Below, one piece after another: positions 1-8,373 of a stretch of 16,503 bases of DNA. A program made the translations under genes and the position numbers. The DNA comes from CAYRJA01 sp964424455 (GTDB taxonomy: Bacteria; Bacteroidota; Bacteroidia; Chitinophagales; UBA10324): NCBI GenBank assembly GCA_964424455.1, contig CAYRJA010000069.1, forward strand, positions 1 through 16,503. The letters are read 5' to 3'. The notes beneath the pieces were generated by a model. It saw only the letters and a list, made by a program, of their open reading frames with translations, did no database searches and had not been told where the DNA came from. Position 1 is the stretch's first letter. Every line of letters starts with the position of its first letter.

Positions 1-111
1 TCATTAGCTTCATAACTAAAGCTGCTTGAAACTGCAATTATTCATACACCCAAAATAGATGCTAAATTTAGTTTTTTTAAAGATGAACTATATTTGCCTA
101 AATTTTAGTGT
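1..111. other. upstream region of the epimerase gene
   Basis: No gene is visible in these 111 bases at the left edge. The stretch is AT-rich and ends with a Bacteroidota-type promoter box (listed separately) directly before the epimerase start codon. The gene to the left lies outside the window. Confidence 0.5.
89..96 (+). promoter_or_regulatory. Bacteroidota -7 promoter box for the epimerase gene
   Basis: TATATTTG followed by C is an exact match to the Bacteroidota -7 consensus TAnnTTTG. It lies 15 nt before the ATG, so the predicted transcript has a leader of only a few bases. I see no convincing -33 TTG element, only a T-rich run about 15-20 nt upstream. The -7 match is visible in the sequence; the promoter role is inferred. 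Confidence 0.5.
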
Positions 112-1095
112 ATGAAAAAAGCATTGGTTTGTGGCGCCGGAGGATTTATCGGAAGCCATCTGGTAAAACGACTAAAGAAAGAAGGGTTCTGGGTACGGGG
201 TGCTGACTTAAAATATCCTGAATATGACAAGACGGTTGCCGATGATTTTATTATCGGCGATCTGCGCACACAGGCAGTTTGCGACAAAGTGTTGGACCAA
301 CCCTTTGATGAAGTGTATCAGTTAGCTGCAGATATGGGTGGCGCAGGTTACATCTTTACCGGAGAGAATGATGCAAATGTGATGCATAATTCTGCATTGA
401 TTAATCTGAACATAGTTGAGCGTTGTGCAAAACATAATATTGGAAGAGTCTTCTACTCTTCTTCTGCCTGCATGTATCCCGCTTACAACCAGGAAGACCC
501 CGATAACCCAAAATGCAATGAAGACTCAGCATATCCTGCGGCGCCTGACAGCGAATACGGATGGGAAAAACTTTTCAGCGAGCGGCTCTATCTGGCATTC
601 AGCCGTAATTACGGATTAGTTGCACGAGTTGCACGCTTCCATAATATTTTTGGTCCGCTCGGAACATGGAGTGGCGGAAAAGAAAAAGCTCCCGCAGCTT
701 TGTGTCGTAAGGTGGCAGAAACTCCTGACGGCGGAACGATTGAGGTTTGGGGCGACGGGAAGCAAACCCGCTCTTTTCTTTACATTGATGAATGTGTGGA
801 AGGAATTATCCGCCTTACCCGTTCTGATTTTTCAGGTCCCGTAAATATCGGCTCAGAAGAAATGGTAAGCATCAATCAACTTGCAGAAATGATTATTAAA
901 CTATCGGGCAAAAAAATAACCATTAAAAACATTCCGGGACCGGTAGGTGTCCGCGGCAGAAACTCTGACAACAAACTGATTGGTGAAAAACTCGGATGGA
1001 AACCATCCCAACCCTTAGTAGATGGGCTTGCCATAACTTATAAGTGGATTACAGAAAAAGTTGAAGAAAAAAAGAAAGTCGGTGCATTAGCTTAA
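112..1095 (+). CDS. GDP-mannose 3,5-epimerase (plant GME-like)
   Basis: This 327-residue extended short-chain dehydrogenase/reductase probably converts GDP-D-mannose to GDP-L-galactose (and GDP-L-gulose) in the cytoplasm, to supply sugars for surface polysaccharide. The Rossmann NAD-binding motif GAGGFIGSHL is at residues 8-17. The protein matches remembered Arabidopsis GME at many signatures: LAADMGG (71-77), SSAC (117-120), RFHNIFGPLGTW (175-186), EKAPAA (191-196), WGDGKQTRSF (213-222), NIGSEEMVS (245-253) and RGRNSDN (281-287). The plant catalytic residues Cys145, Tyr174, Lys178 and Lys217 correspond to Cys120, Tyr149, Lys153 and Lys192 at a constant offset of 25. The start follows a TAnnTTTG box closely. 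The gene converges on the secreted-protein gene, with 5 bases between the stop codons. No GDP-mannose or glycosyltransferase gene is visible beside it. The subfamily call is confident; the physiological role is inferred. Confidence 0.88.
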   Translation: MKKALVCGAGGFIGSHLVKRLKKEGFWVRGADLKYPEYDKTVADDFIIGDLRTQAVCDKVLDQPFDEVYQLAADMGGAGYIFTGENDANVMHNSALINLNIVERCAKHNIGRVFYSSSACMYPAYNQEDPDNPKCNEDSAYPAAPDSEYGWEKLFSERLYLAFSRNYGLVARVARFHNIFGPLGTWSGGKEKAPAALCRKVAETPDGGTIEVWGDGKQTRSFLYIDECVEGIIRLTRSDFSGPVNIGSEEMVSINQLAEMIIKLSGKKITIKNIPGPVGVRGRNSDNKLIGEKLGWKPSQPLVDGLAITYKWITEKVEEKKKVGALA

Positions 1096-1100
1096 ATAAA

Positions 1101-3062
1101 TCACTGCTTTACTATTTTTTTAACAGAGCTGCCTTTATCGGATTGTACATTCAGAAAGTAAATACCTGAAGGATAGCTTGTCATTGGGATAGTTTCTTCC
1201 TTTCTGAATGCGGGCATCCATCTTTCCGCCATCACTCTTCCGAAGGCATCTGTTACTACTAAATGGTTCTGTTCGTCTTCGGATACTGTTACAGTTACAT
1301 TATCAGATACAGGATTGGGTGAAACGGATATTTGGTTTTCTATATGGGAAAGAGTAACTCCTGTAACTACTGAAGGAAGTAGTGTGACAGAAATATTTAC
1401 GTTCACGCTGTCGCCCCAGTCATCTTTCAATACCATCATTAAATTGTAATCGCCGGGTGTTAAATCTTTTGTATTCCACTTCGCCAGCACGCCCTGATCT
1501 ACCGGAGTATAAGTATTTCCGGATAATAAAGACAAGTCTGTATTTCCTGCTCTCTGATACTGAAGGTAATAATGATTAAAACGCATCAGCTTGCTTTCCG
1601 GTCCGCGAAGAATATATGCTGAGCCGGTTAGTGTTACAGAATCATTCACATACGCAGGAGACGGAGCTGCCATATTAGCTACCCATACCGCTGACCCGTC
1701 ATAAGCTGCCGGATGCTGTAACACCGGTGTTTGTACTAAAAACAAAATAGAATTGCCAATACCTGTTGCCGTTCCGTTCGCTATGGAACTGTATCCTGCC
1801 AGTACTATTCCGCTTCCCTCGCTTCTTACATGGGAAGTAAATGCAGACACTACTGCAAACTGAACCGCACTCCCGTTGCTCCAGAAATAACCTCCGCTGC
1901 CATCTACAAAAGTAGAAGTGCAAATCGTTTTGGCATTTCCGCCAGCACCTATTTCTCCGGCTATACAACTGGATATATTCACTACCGACGAATCCATGGG
2001 ATATAAACTCCATGTAATAACAAAAGAGTTGTTCAGTTGCAAGACTCTGTCTTTAAACAGATTTCCCGAAGAAATGTAAGATGCATTGTTTGCCAGTCCT
2101 GTTACAGTAGTGGAATCTTTACCCGTAAACCATACACCGATTGCCCGCAGATAAGAATTGTTGATAGTTACTTTAGATTTGTCTTCCGGCATCAATGCCC
2201 ACCAAATCAACTTACAGTTCTCTGCTTCCACAGAATAATTAATTCCGCTAACTCCCGGTGATATGGGTGACATGGTATAATGTGAAAGTTGATTGCCATC
2301 AGAGAATTCCCATTCTAATTGTGCGTTGCTGGGTATATGGTGCCAGAGCAATGCAGTATCTGTATTTCTTACTGTTACAGTACATCTGTCCATAATAATT
2401 ATTTCTCCGATAGTATTACAGGTATCTATAAAAAACTGTGGTTTGCCAAATACGCCTGTGGTTGTCCAGTCGAAAAAATGTACCTGCTTAAAGTTTACAC
2501 TGGCTGAATCAGCAATTACTAAATTATGGCTCATCCCGCTAAAGCGCATAGAGCAGTTATTCATACTCATCCTTGCGTGATGAGCAACTATTATGGAGCG
2601 CTGATAAAAATATTGTTGAGGTATGTCAAAGTCAGAATGGTTCGCTAAAAACTGACCCTCATTAGCGACAAGAATATTACCGAGTATTCTTGCTTGTGCA
2701 TTTTTGAAAATCAGCACACCATCATTCAATATATAAATGGGTCCATCGTGTTGCCATGAGCCTGTTACAGTAACAGTGTCATTGGGAGTAATTCCTACAA
2801 AGAGTGTGTCGCTGCCGCGGGTGATATGCCGAGGCGCTTGTGGAAGTGCAATCTTTTCATGTACATAAGATTTTAGGAACTGATACACTCCCGATTGCAC
2901 CTTTTCCTCCGGTTGCTGCTGTGGAGCAACCAACGGATTTGTTGAGCCTTTCCATGCTTCCTGCAAGCATCTGTCAATTTCTTTTTGTGGAAACGAAATA
3001 ACCTGTGCCTTCAATAAAAAAGGACACAAGAGCAGTACAAAGAAAACTCCCTTTCGAAACAT
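1101..3062 (-). CDS. secreted T9SS cargo protein, beta-helix-like, with C-terminal sorting domain
   Basis: This 653-residue protein starts with a signal peptide (MFRKG, then FFVLLLCPFLL, with likely cleavage near the KAQ at 18-20). The body is rich in Val, Thr, Ser and Asn in short repeated beta-strand patterns, for example INNSYLRAIGVWF and INYSVEAENCKLIWW, suggesting a right-handed parallel beta-helix or similar stacked-strand fold. A region around residues 460-575 looks like an Ig-like or bacterial surface domain. The last 78 residues are a type A T9SS sorting domain: SVSPNPVSDNVTV, then DAFGRVM, then PSGIYFLNV, ending in a basic tail KKIVKQ. Such proteins cross the outer membrane through T9SS and are anchored or released. 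No catalytic motif is recognised, so the substrate is unknown. Six copies of the TGTTACAG word lie in this gene, the densest cluster in the window. A TAnnTTTG promoter precedes it. Confidence 0.8.
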   Translation of the reverse strand: MFRKGVFFVLLLCPFLLKAQVISFPQKEIDRCLQEAWKGSTNPLVAPQQQPEEKVQSGVYQFLKSYVHEKIALPQAPRHITRGSDTLFVGITPNDTVTVTGSWQHDGPIYILNDGVLIFKNAQARILGNILVANEGQFLANHSDFDIPQQYFYQRSIIVAHHARMSMNNCSMRFSGMSHNLVIADSASVNFKQVHFFDWTTTGVFGKPQFFIDTCNTIGEIIIMDRCTVTVRNTDTALLWHHIPSNAQLEWEFSDGNQLSHYTMSPISPGVSGINYSVEAENCKLIWWALMPEDKSKVTINNSYLRAIGVWFTGKDSTTVTGLANNASYISSGNLFKDRVLQLNNSFVITWSLYPMDSSVVNISSCIAGEIGAGGNAKTICTSTFVDGSGGYFWSNGSAVQFAVVSAFTSHVRSEGSGIVLAGYSSIANGTATGIGNSILFLVQTPVLQHPAAYDGSAVWVANMAAPSPAYVNDSVTLTGSAYILRGPESKLMRFNHYYLQYQRAGNTDLSLLSGNTYTPVDQGVLAKWNTKDLTPGDYNLMMVLKDDWGDSVNVNISVTLLPSVVTGVTLSHIENQISVSPNPVSDNVTVTVSEDEQNHLVVTDAFGRVMAERWMPAFRKEETIPMTSYPSGIYFLNVQSDKGSSVKKIVKQ

Positions 3063-3095
3063 CTTTTGTTAGATGAAAAATTATTCAGGACTACA

Positions 3096-3127
3096 CAAAA
3101 ATAACAACAGAACCCAATGAAAGCAAT
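3096..3127 (-). promoter_or_regulatory. Bacteroidota-type promoter for the T9SS cargo gene
   Basis: On the minus strand, TATTTTTG (3103 down to 3096) matches TAnnTTTG exactly, and a TTG (3127 to 3125) sits 21 nt before it as a possible -33 element. The predicted leader is about 25-30 nt to the ATG ending at 3062. The rest of the 217-base gap between this gene and the receiver gene holds no further gene. Confidence 0.4.
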
Positions 3128-3277
3128 TTTACTTCATAGAGAAAGTGATTGAAAATTGTCATTTCAATTCGTTTGTCTTGTTGTTCTTAATGAAATATAC
3201 AGGCAGGAACAAATTGCAGCAATATATTTTGCTTTTTGGAAATGATAAGTAATCTATAATTGCTCTGTCACTGTATG

Positions 3278-3285
3278 TGTTACAG
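3278..3285 (+). repeat. TGTTACAG word overlapping the receiver-gene stop codon
   Basis: Read on the minus strand this is CTG-TAA-CA: the last Leu codon and the stop codon of the receiver gene plus two bases beyond. It is one of 18 copies of the word in the window and lies exactly at a gene end. Confidence 0.6.
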
Positions 3286-3678
3286 CGGAAGCGAATTCAA
3301 CTTATCAATGGACAGCGGCTTCACTAAAAAAGCCACTACCTGCGTAAATGATTTTGCTTTTTCATTATCCTGTTCATCCAGCGAGGAAGAAAGCATAACT
3401 ACTTTGGCTTTCTTCTGAATATATTCCGGTAATGTGTGAAACTCTGCAAGCAATCCAAATCCATCCATGATGGGCATACGAATATCGAGAAAGATAACAT
3501 CGGGCGCTGAAGCGGCATCAGGCACTTCTGTACGAAGGTATTGCAACCCGTCAACTGCAGAAGATTTAACTACAATGCTTTTTGCAAAATTAGAAATCTC
3601 GAGCAGCCGCTCGTGCATGATATTATTAATATCATTATCATCAATCAATAGTATATTCTCAAATCTTGGGCTACTCAT
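3280..3678 (-). CDS. stand-alone receiver-domain response regulator
   Basis: This 132-residue CheY-like protein consists of a receiver domain only. The acidic pocket is Asp13/Asp14 (LLIDDND), the predicted phospho-acceptor is Asp65 (VIFLDIRMPIMDG), the switch Ser is in the LSSS motif near 96-99, and the conserved Lys120-Pro121 is present (LVKP). There is no output domain, so it must act through protein contact or as a phosphorelay intermediate. It starts 9 nt after the stop of the histidine kinase gene on the same strand, so the two are almost certainly co-transcribed and the kinase is its likely phosphodonor. The stop codon is embedded in a copy of the TGTTACAG word. The fold and key residues are clear; the downstream target is unknown. 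Confidence 0.9.
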   Translation of the reverse strand: MSSPRFENILLIDDNDINNIMHERLLEISNFAKSIVVKSSAVDGLQYLRTEVPDAASAPDVIFLDIRMPIMDGFGLLAEFHTLPEYIQKKAKVVMLSSSLDEQDNEKAKSFTQVVAFLVKPLSIDKLNSLPL

Positions 3679-3687
3679 ATATTATTT

Positions 3688-5853
3688 TCACTCGGGATAC
3701 ATATTGGGTATTTCAACTGTCAATGTGGTTCCCAAATTCAAGGTTGAAGATACTGTAATTTTTCCATTTAATTTATTTAAAGTTTCTTTCAGAATATACA
3801 GCCCCAGTCCTGACCCGTTGCTTTGTGTGGTTGCACGAAAGAACATATCAAAGATCTTTGCCTGATATTCCGGCTTAATGCCTATGCCGTTATCACTGAT
3901 AGTAATTACTGCTTTTTCCTCTGTTACTGTCGCATCTACAGTAACAAAAGGGTTTGTTTTTTTGGGGTTCCGGTACTTGATGGCATTAGAGATCAGATTA
4001 TTCAGAATAACTGTTAGACGTGCTTTGTCAGAGTAGAACGGGAGTTTTATATCGAAGTGTACCCGCTTCTCTATAGTATTCGCACCGTCCATAAATTGAA
4101 GTCCGGCAAGCACTTGTTCGGTGAGTACATGTAAATCTATCTGTTCTACTTCTACATCGGTGCGTGTGTTTTTCGAGTATTCAATAATTTCTTTAATGGT
4201 ATCATCCAAGCTCTGTACGCTGCTTTTCATCATAGTCAGATACGACTTTGACTTCTCATCTGTAATGCCCATCTCGGTAATGTCAATCAAGCCCATTACA
4301 TTCATAAGAGGTGCACGAAGATCGTGTGATGTACTATAAACAAACCGGTCAAGTTCTGCATTGGTCTTTGTCAGCTCTTCATTTTTTGTTTTTATTCTTT
4401 CAAGAGACAGTTTGTTTTCTGTAACTGCTCTGTCTTTTTCCATCAGCACGCCGATAATATTCACTGCGCGGCTGATGATTTCAAAATCTTTGGACGATGG
4501 CTCTACTGCATTCTCATAATATACATCCATAACACCCAATACTTCACCGGAAGATTCAGCTAAAACAGGGAAAGAAGCGCTGCCCGCAATTTTATGTCTT
4601 CTGGCAAACACTAAATAATCTTTCCAGTAGTTACTGGTTTCAATATTGCTGACAATGATTGGTTTCTTCTTTATAGCAGCCGCTCCGGACTGGCTGCATT
4701 CTTCATTTAATTTCATGCAGCCGATAGATTTAATAAACTCTTTCGGAAGTCCGAAGGTATTATTGTAGCATATCTCTGTCTTATCTGTATTAATAAACAG
4801 AATTGCTGTTTTCATATCGCCGCTGATGATTTCAATGTTCTTCAGTAGCAAGTTCAATGCATTGTTTACATCAGCATCACGCGAAGCTAATTCCAGCACT
4901 TGCTTCTCGGCAAGAAGCATGTGTTCCAATCTTTTTCTTTCTGAAATATCCGTGATGCGGATTTGCAGGTGTGGCTTGTTATTAAACTGCACCACACGAA
5001 ATTCAAGGTTACCCCAAAAAGTTTTTCCTTTCTGAGTAACATACTGCAACTCTTTTGACCATCCCCAGTTATCCTGAATTTGTTTATGAATTTTTGAAAA
5101 CTCCGTTTCCGTAAATTGTTCCTTCTGCAGTGAATACGGATTAATTCCAATCAGTTTTTCTTTTGATTCCGCTTCAAACATTTCAACTGCTTTGTTATTG
5201 CAGCTTAACACACGGGAATTGTCCATCGTCATCAGGAAGTTGGCATCAGCTGATTCATTAAAAATATTTTTGAAAAGGTCTTCGCTTCGTCTTAATTTTT
5301 CCTGATTACGGAGATTAGATCCTGTTGCAATCACTGAAACTAACCCTCCGGTAGTAAATGCTACCATAAGCACATCACTATTCATTATTGTTTCTACCGA
5401 GTTAATCGCCAGTATAACCAAAATATAATTAACCAATATAAACACATTCAGTTGCCCTACTCTCTTAAACACTATGCCGGTTACCATATAAGTAATAAGC
5501 AACATAATTGAATTATTCATTTCAAAATGACTGCTTCTACATTGATTTATGCTTTGAATCATTATTGCATAAGCTGTAATAATAATAATGGTACGCAGTT
5601 TCTCTCTGACAACTTTTACAAAAAAAGAAAGAAGGGATAATATTAATGTGAATGCACCAATCGAAATTTCAATGAAATACTGAGAGTAGGAAGAAAGGTT
5701 TTGGGAGTAAAATGATAATCCGGACATCAAATAAAGTATGCCCGCTGCAAACAGTAATACCCTCATTACTTTGGTATCACTCAAGTAAATATTAATATTC
5801 CGTTGAAAAAAAGAGATTTTGCTACCTCTATTATGCTCTACAATCGTACTCAT
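3688..5853 (-). CDS. membrane sensor histidine kinase, PAS-GAF-HisKA-HATPase
   Basis: This is a 721-residue inner-membrane sensor kinase. Hydrophobic segments lie at about 32-48, 60-80, 88-101, 115-130, 135-152 and 160-178, giving roughly six membrane passes with no large periplasmic loop. A PAS domain follows at about 190-305 (LFKNIFNESADANFLM to ITDISERKR), then a GAF domain at about 315-472, then a coiled linker and the kinase core. The phospho-acceptor His510 is in YSTSHDLRAPL (506-516), the N box is LISNAIKY (620-627), the G1 box is SDNGIGI (653-659) and the G2 box is GSGLGLYI (680-687). It autophosphorylates and probably donates to the receiver encoded immediately downstream. The signal is unknown; the absence of a periplasmic sensor suggests a membrane or cytoplasmic cue read through PAS and GAF. 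No confident TAnnTTTG box is seen upstream. Confidence 0.9.
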   Translation of the reverse strand: MSTIVEHNRGSKISFFQRNINIYLSDTKVMRVLLFAAGILYLMSGLSFYSQNLSSYSQYFIEISIGAFTLILSLLSFFVKVVREKLRTIIIITAYAIMIQSINQCRSSHFEMNNSIMLLITYMVTGIVFKRVGQLNVFILVNYILVILAINSVETIMNSDVLMVAFTTGGLVSVIATGSNLRNQEKLRRSEDLFKNIFNESADANFLMTMDNSRVLSCNNKAVEMFEAESKEKLIGINPYSLQKEQFTETEFSKIHKQIQDNWGWSKELQYVTQKGKTFWGNLEFRVVQFNNKPHLQIRITDISERKRLEHMLLAEKQVLELASRDADVNNALNLLLKNIEIISGDMKTAILFINTDKTEICYNNTFGLPKEFIKSIGCMKLNEECSQSGAAAIKKKPIIVSNIETSNYWKDYLVFARRHKIAGSASFPVLAESSGEVLGVMDVYYENAVEPSSKDFEIISRAVNIIGVLMEKDRAVTENKLSLERIKTKNEELTKTNAELDRFVYSTSHDLRAPLMNVMGLIDITEMGITDEKSKSYLTMMKSSVQSLDDTIKEIIEYSKNTRTDVEVEQIDLHVLTEQVLAGLQFMDGANTIEKRVHFDIKLPFYSDKARLTVILNNLISNAIKYRNPKKTNPFVTVDATVTEEKAVITISDNGIGIKPEYQAKIFDMFFRATTQSNGSGLGLYILKETLNKLNGKITVSSTLNLGTTLTVEIPNMYPE

Positions 5854-6032
5854 TTCTGGTGTTTATCGGAAATTGTATTGCTTTACATATAAATTCAAAA
5901 AAGGTTACCCTTTATTATAGATTAATATATGAAGGTCTGGTAATATCTGACAATTTAGTGCTATTTAATAATAAGTATATTTACTGTGATTTTACTTATT
6001 TAGTAAAATTTCTTATATCAAAGAGTATATAA
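5854..6032. other. AT-rich divergent intergenic region
   Basis: This gap lies between the divergent kinase gene and the barrel reading frame. It is very AT-rich and contains many stop codons. The only ATG seen (around 5929) opens a four-codon frame. It must hold the promoter of the kinase gene, but no exact TAnnTTTG box was found on that strand. No conventional start or signal-peptide sequence for the rightward barrel gene can be found here. Confidence 0.5.
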
Positions 6033-6914
6033 TCCTTTTTAAATTTATTTCGTAAGGATTGTCATTGCAACATTCAAGTTGCAGCTCAACCATTCGTTGA
6101 TCTTGTTAATCTGAAAACTCAGTATTTTACTCCTAAGCCCTACATCAGCGACCAGTCAGGAACTGTTTCTTTAATACAGTACGAAGGAAATTTTCTATTG
6201 CCGGTGGAACAGAAAAATAAGGATGTGGTTTTATTTGGCGGTAATTTCACTCAACTGAGTTTTAATACTTCCGGTAAAACAGCACTGAAATCAAACCTCT
6301 ACAGTACTTCGCTTGCGGTTGGCTATGAAAAGCATTGGAAAAATAACAAATGGAAAACTATGGTGATGGCGCTACCTAAGATGAATGGAGAACAGATTGC
6401 TCTTTCAGCAGACTGGTTTCAGATGGGAGGTATAGCGCTCTTTACTTACAAGAAAAAGGAAAATCTGAAATACCACTTCGGGCTTTACTATAACAGAGAA
6501 TTTTTTGGGGATTATTTCATGCCGTTGCTTGGTATTGACTGGAAGATAAACAACCATGTAAATTTATTTGGTGATATGCCTGCTAACATGAATCTTGAAT
6601 ATAAAATAAGTAAATCATTTTATACAGGTGTCAGCTATCTTACGCTGCTGGGTACTTACCGGATGAATAATGGAATGTATGTGCTGAACGGTGACCGGCT
6701 TTTAGGCGACAATCAATTCAAGGTATTTATTAACTGTTACATTGCTAATCACATTGTCTGGTATTTAGAAGGTGGGCAAACTTATGCTCATACCTATCAA
6801 CTCTATAATCAGAACAATGAGGCAGAAACCACAAATCCGGTTTATCAAAAAAATATGGATGGGTTATTCTTCAATACCGGAATTGCTTTCCGTTTCAGAA
6901 CAGACACAAAATAA
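6033..6914 (+). pseudogene. outer-membrane beta-barrel protein (DUF6268-like), 5' end missing or frameshifted
   Basis: The frame is open from 6033 (after a TAA) to the stop at 6914 and encodes about 293 residues. It looks coding well before the first possible start, a TTG at 6198: VAAQPFVDLVNLKTQYF resembles the mature N-terminus of a Bacteroidota outer-membrane protein just after signal cleavage at AAQ. From 6033 to 6198 there is no in-frame ATG, GTG or TTG and no signal peptide. The body has alternating aromatic strands typical of a barrel (YHFGLYYNREFFGDYFMPLLGID, abbreviated here to its character) and ends in FNTGIAFRFR, a usual barrel C-terminal pattern. I recall such sequences as DUF6268. 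In another frame just upstream (about 6043-6075) lies a hydrophobic run IYFVRIVIATF, which could be the remnant of a signal peptide shifted out of frame. It may be a decayed gene, or the window may carry a sequencing error. Family assignment is moderate. Confidence 0.55.
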
Positions 6915-7151
6915 TCTTGCCGCGATTTATTAAGTATTTCATGCTATGCAATAAATAGCCATTCAGGTTTTTCATGATGTTGTGGTTTATTAATTTATCT
7001 CAATATTCATAAAGTATTTCCCTGTCAATACTTCTGTTTCCTGAACATTAAAATATTCACACTGCCCTCAGATGTTGAAAGACAGATAAACAATCCTTAT
7101 CCTTTCTTTTTTCTCCTGTTATTTTTACGAAACCAAAATACAAGTCAAATA
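6915..7151. other. intergenic region before the arginase-like gene
   Basis: These 237 bases contain no supportable gene or RNA. A near-consensus box TATTTTTA (7120-7127), one mismatch from TAnnTTTG, lies 25 nt before the ATG of the arginase-like gene and could be its -7 element. I saw no strong hairpin after the barrel gene. Confidence 0.3.
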
Positions 7152-8315
7152 ATGCTTGAAGAATTTCTCACACCGTTAAAGGTGTCTGATTTTATTGATG
7201 TAGAATCACTACACACGAACCAATGGGGAAGACATATCCAGTTTAACATAAACGGTATTGACGATTTAGAAGGAATAGACATAGCAATATTCGGAGTGAT
7301 GGAAGACCGCGCTTCTACCCGCAACCGCGGCTGTGACAAAGCGCCGGATTTTATCCGCCATCATCTTTACCAGCTTTACAAGCAAGATTATCCAATCAAG
7401 ATTGCCGACATCGGAAATATTTCCAGAGGAGAAACTGTACGCGATACCTATGTGGCAGTAAGCAAGTTGGTGGCAGAGTTGCTGAGCATGAAAATTATTC
7501 CGGTAATTATCGGAGGCAGCCATGATTTAACTTATGGTCAATATGGCGGTTATCAGGAATTGGAGGAAATTATTAATCTGACAATAGCGGATTCGTTTAT
7601 TGACATTCGTGAGAATGAACCGGAAATTACTTCTGACAATTTTCTGCTTCGTGTTTTAACACACACGCCTAACTATTTATTTAACTACAGCCACATTGCC
7701 TATCAAACACATTTTACTCCGTCACTTACTGTTGAGACTTTAGATAAACTACACTTCGACTGTTACAGATTAGGAAAAATAACAGACAACCTTGAAGAAA
7801 TGGAGCCGGTGCTGAGAAATACTCACACCTTCAGTTTTGATATTTCTGCCGTCAGGTTCAGCGATGCTCCCGGCAATCGCAATGCTACGCCTAACGGACT
7901 AACCGGCGCACAGGCATGTCAACTGGCACGGTATGCCGGACTCAGCGAACAACTTACTTCATTCGGTATTTATGAAATCAATCCTGAGTTGGATGCGCGT
8001 GAACAAACTACCCAGCTTGCTGCTCAAATGATTTGGTATTTCACTGACGGATTTTATAATCGTAAAATTGAAAGACCGAAAGAAAATGATGAACACTTTC
8101 TGAAATACACGGTTCACTTTAAAGATAACCAATACGACATGACTTTCTGGAAAAGCCAGAAAACAGATATGTGGTGGATGGAAGTGCCGGTGGGCGGTGC
8201 TCCGAGAATAAACCGCCGAAACAGAATTATGCCTTGCACTTATGCCGACTATCAGCAGGCGTGCAAAGAAGAATTGCCTGAACGCTGGCTGAAAGCGTAT
8301 CACAAATTAAGTTGA
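7152..8315 (+). CDS. arginase/formimidoylglutamase-fold protein with altered metal site
   Basis: This 387-residue protein belongs to the ureohydrolase (arginase, agmatinase, formimidoylglutamase) superfamily; members commonly run 300-390 residues. Family landmarks appear in order: GCDKAPDFIR (60-69), IIGGSHDLTYGQY (119-131), ADSFID (146-151), SFDISA (228-233), GLTGAQACQLARYAG (249-263) and EINPELD (275-281). In active enzymes the corresponding metal motifs are GGDH, DAHxD and SFDxD, giving two His and four Asp as manganese ligands. Here His124, Asp147, Asp151 and Asp230 remain, but the DAHxD His is Phe149 and the second Asp of the last motif is Ser232. The C-terminus past about 310 is an extension. 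It may be a changed hydrolase or a non-catalytic relative. It stands alone, with no histidine- or arginine-degradation genes nearby. Family is confident; reaction is not. Confidence 0.8.
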   Translation: MLEEFLTPLKVSDFIDVESLHTNQWGRHIQFNINGIDDLEGIDIAIFGVMEDRASTRNRGCDKAPDFIRHHLYQLYKQDYPIKIADIGNISRGETVRDTYVAVSKLVAELLSMKIIPVIIGGSHDLTYGQYGGYQELEEIINLTIADSFIDIRENEPEITSDNFLLRVLTHTPNYLFNYSHIAYQTHFTPSLTVETLDKLHFDCYRLGKITDNLEEMEPVLRNTHTFSFDISAVRFSDAPGNRNATPNGLTGAQACQLARYAGLSEQLTSFGIYEINPELDAREQTTQLAAQMIWYFTDGFYNRKIERPKENDEHFLKYTVHFKDNQYDMTFWKSQKTDMWWMEVPVGGAPRINRRNRIMPCTYADYQQACKEELPERWLKAYHKLS

Positions 8316-8373
8316 CAGGCAATAACAAATGATATAAAAAGCGTTTGGTTGTTAGTTAAAATCTTAAATCCAC

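Noticed and set aside
2293..2580. Rightward open frame opposite the T9SS gene
   Set aside because: It is the antisense shadow of a gene with a clear signal peptide and sorting domain; it shows no motif of its own. The same applies to the other antisense frames in the window.
7924..7938. TGGCACGGTATGCC, resembling a sigma-54 -24/-12 promoter
   Set aside because: It lies inside the arginase-like coding sequence, the -12 element is not TTGC, and no gene starts a suitable distance downstream.
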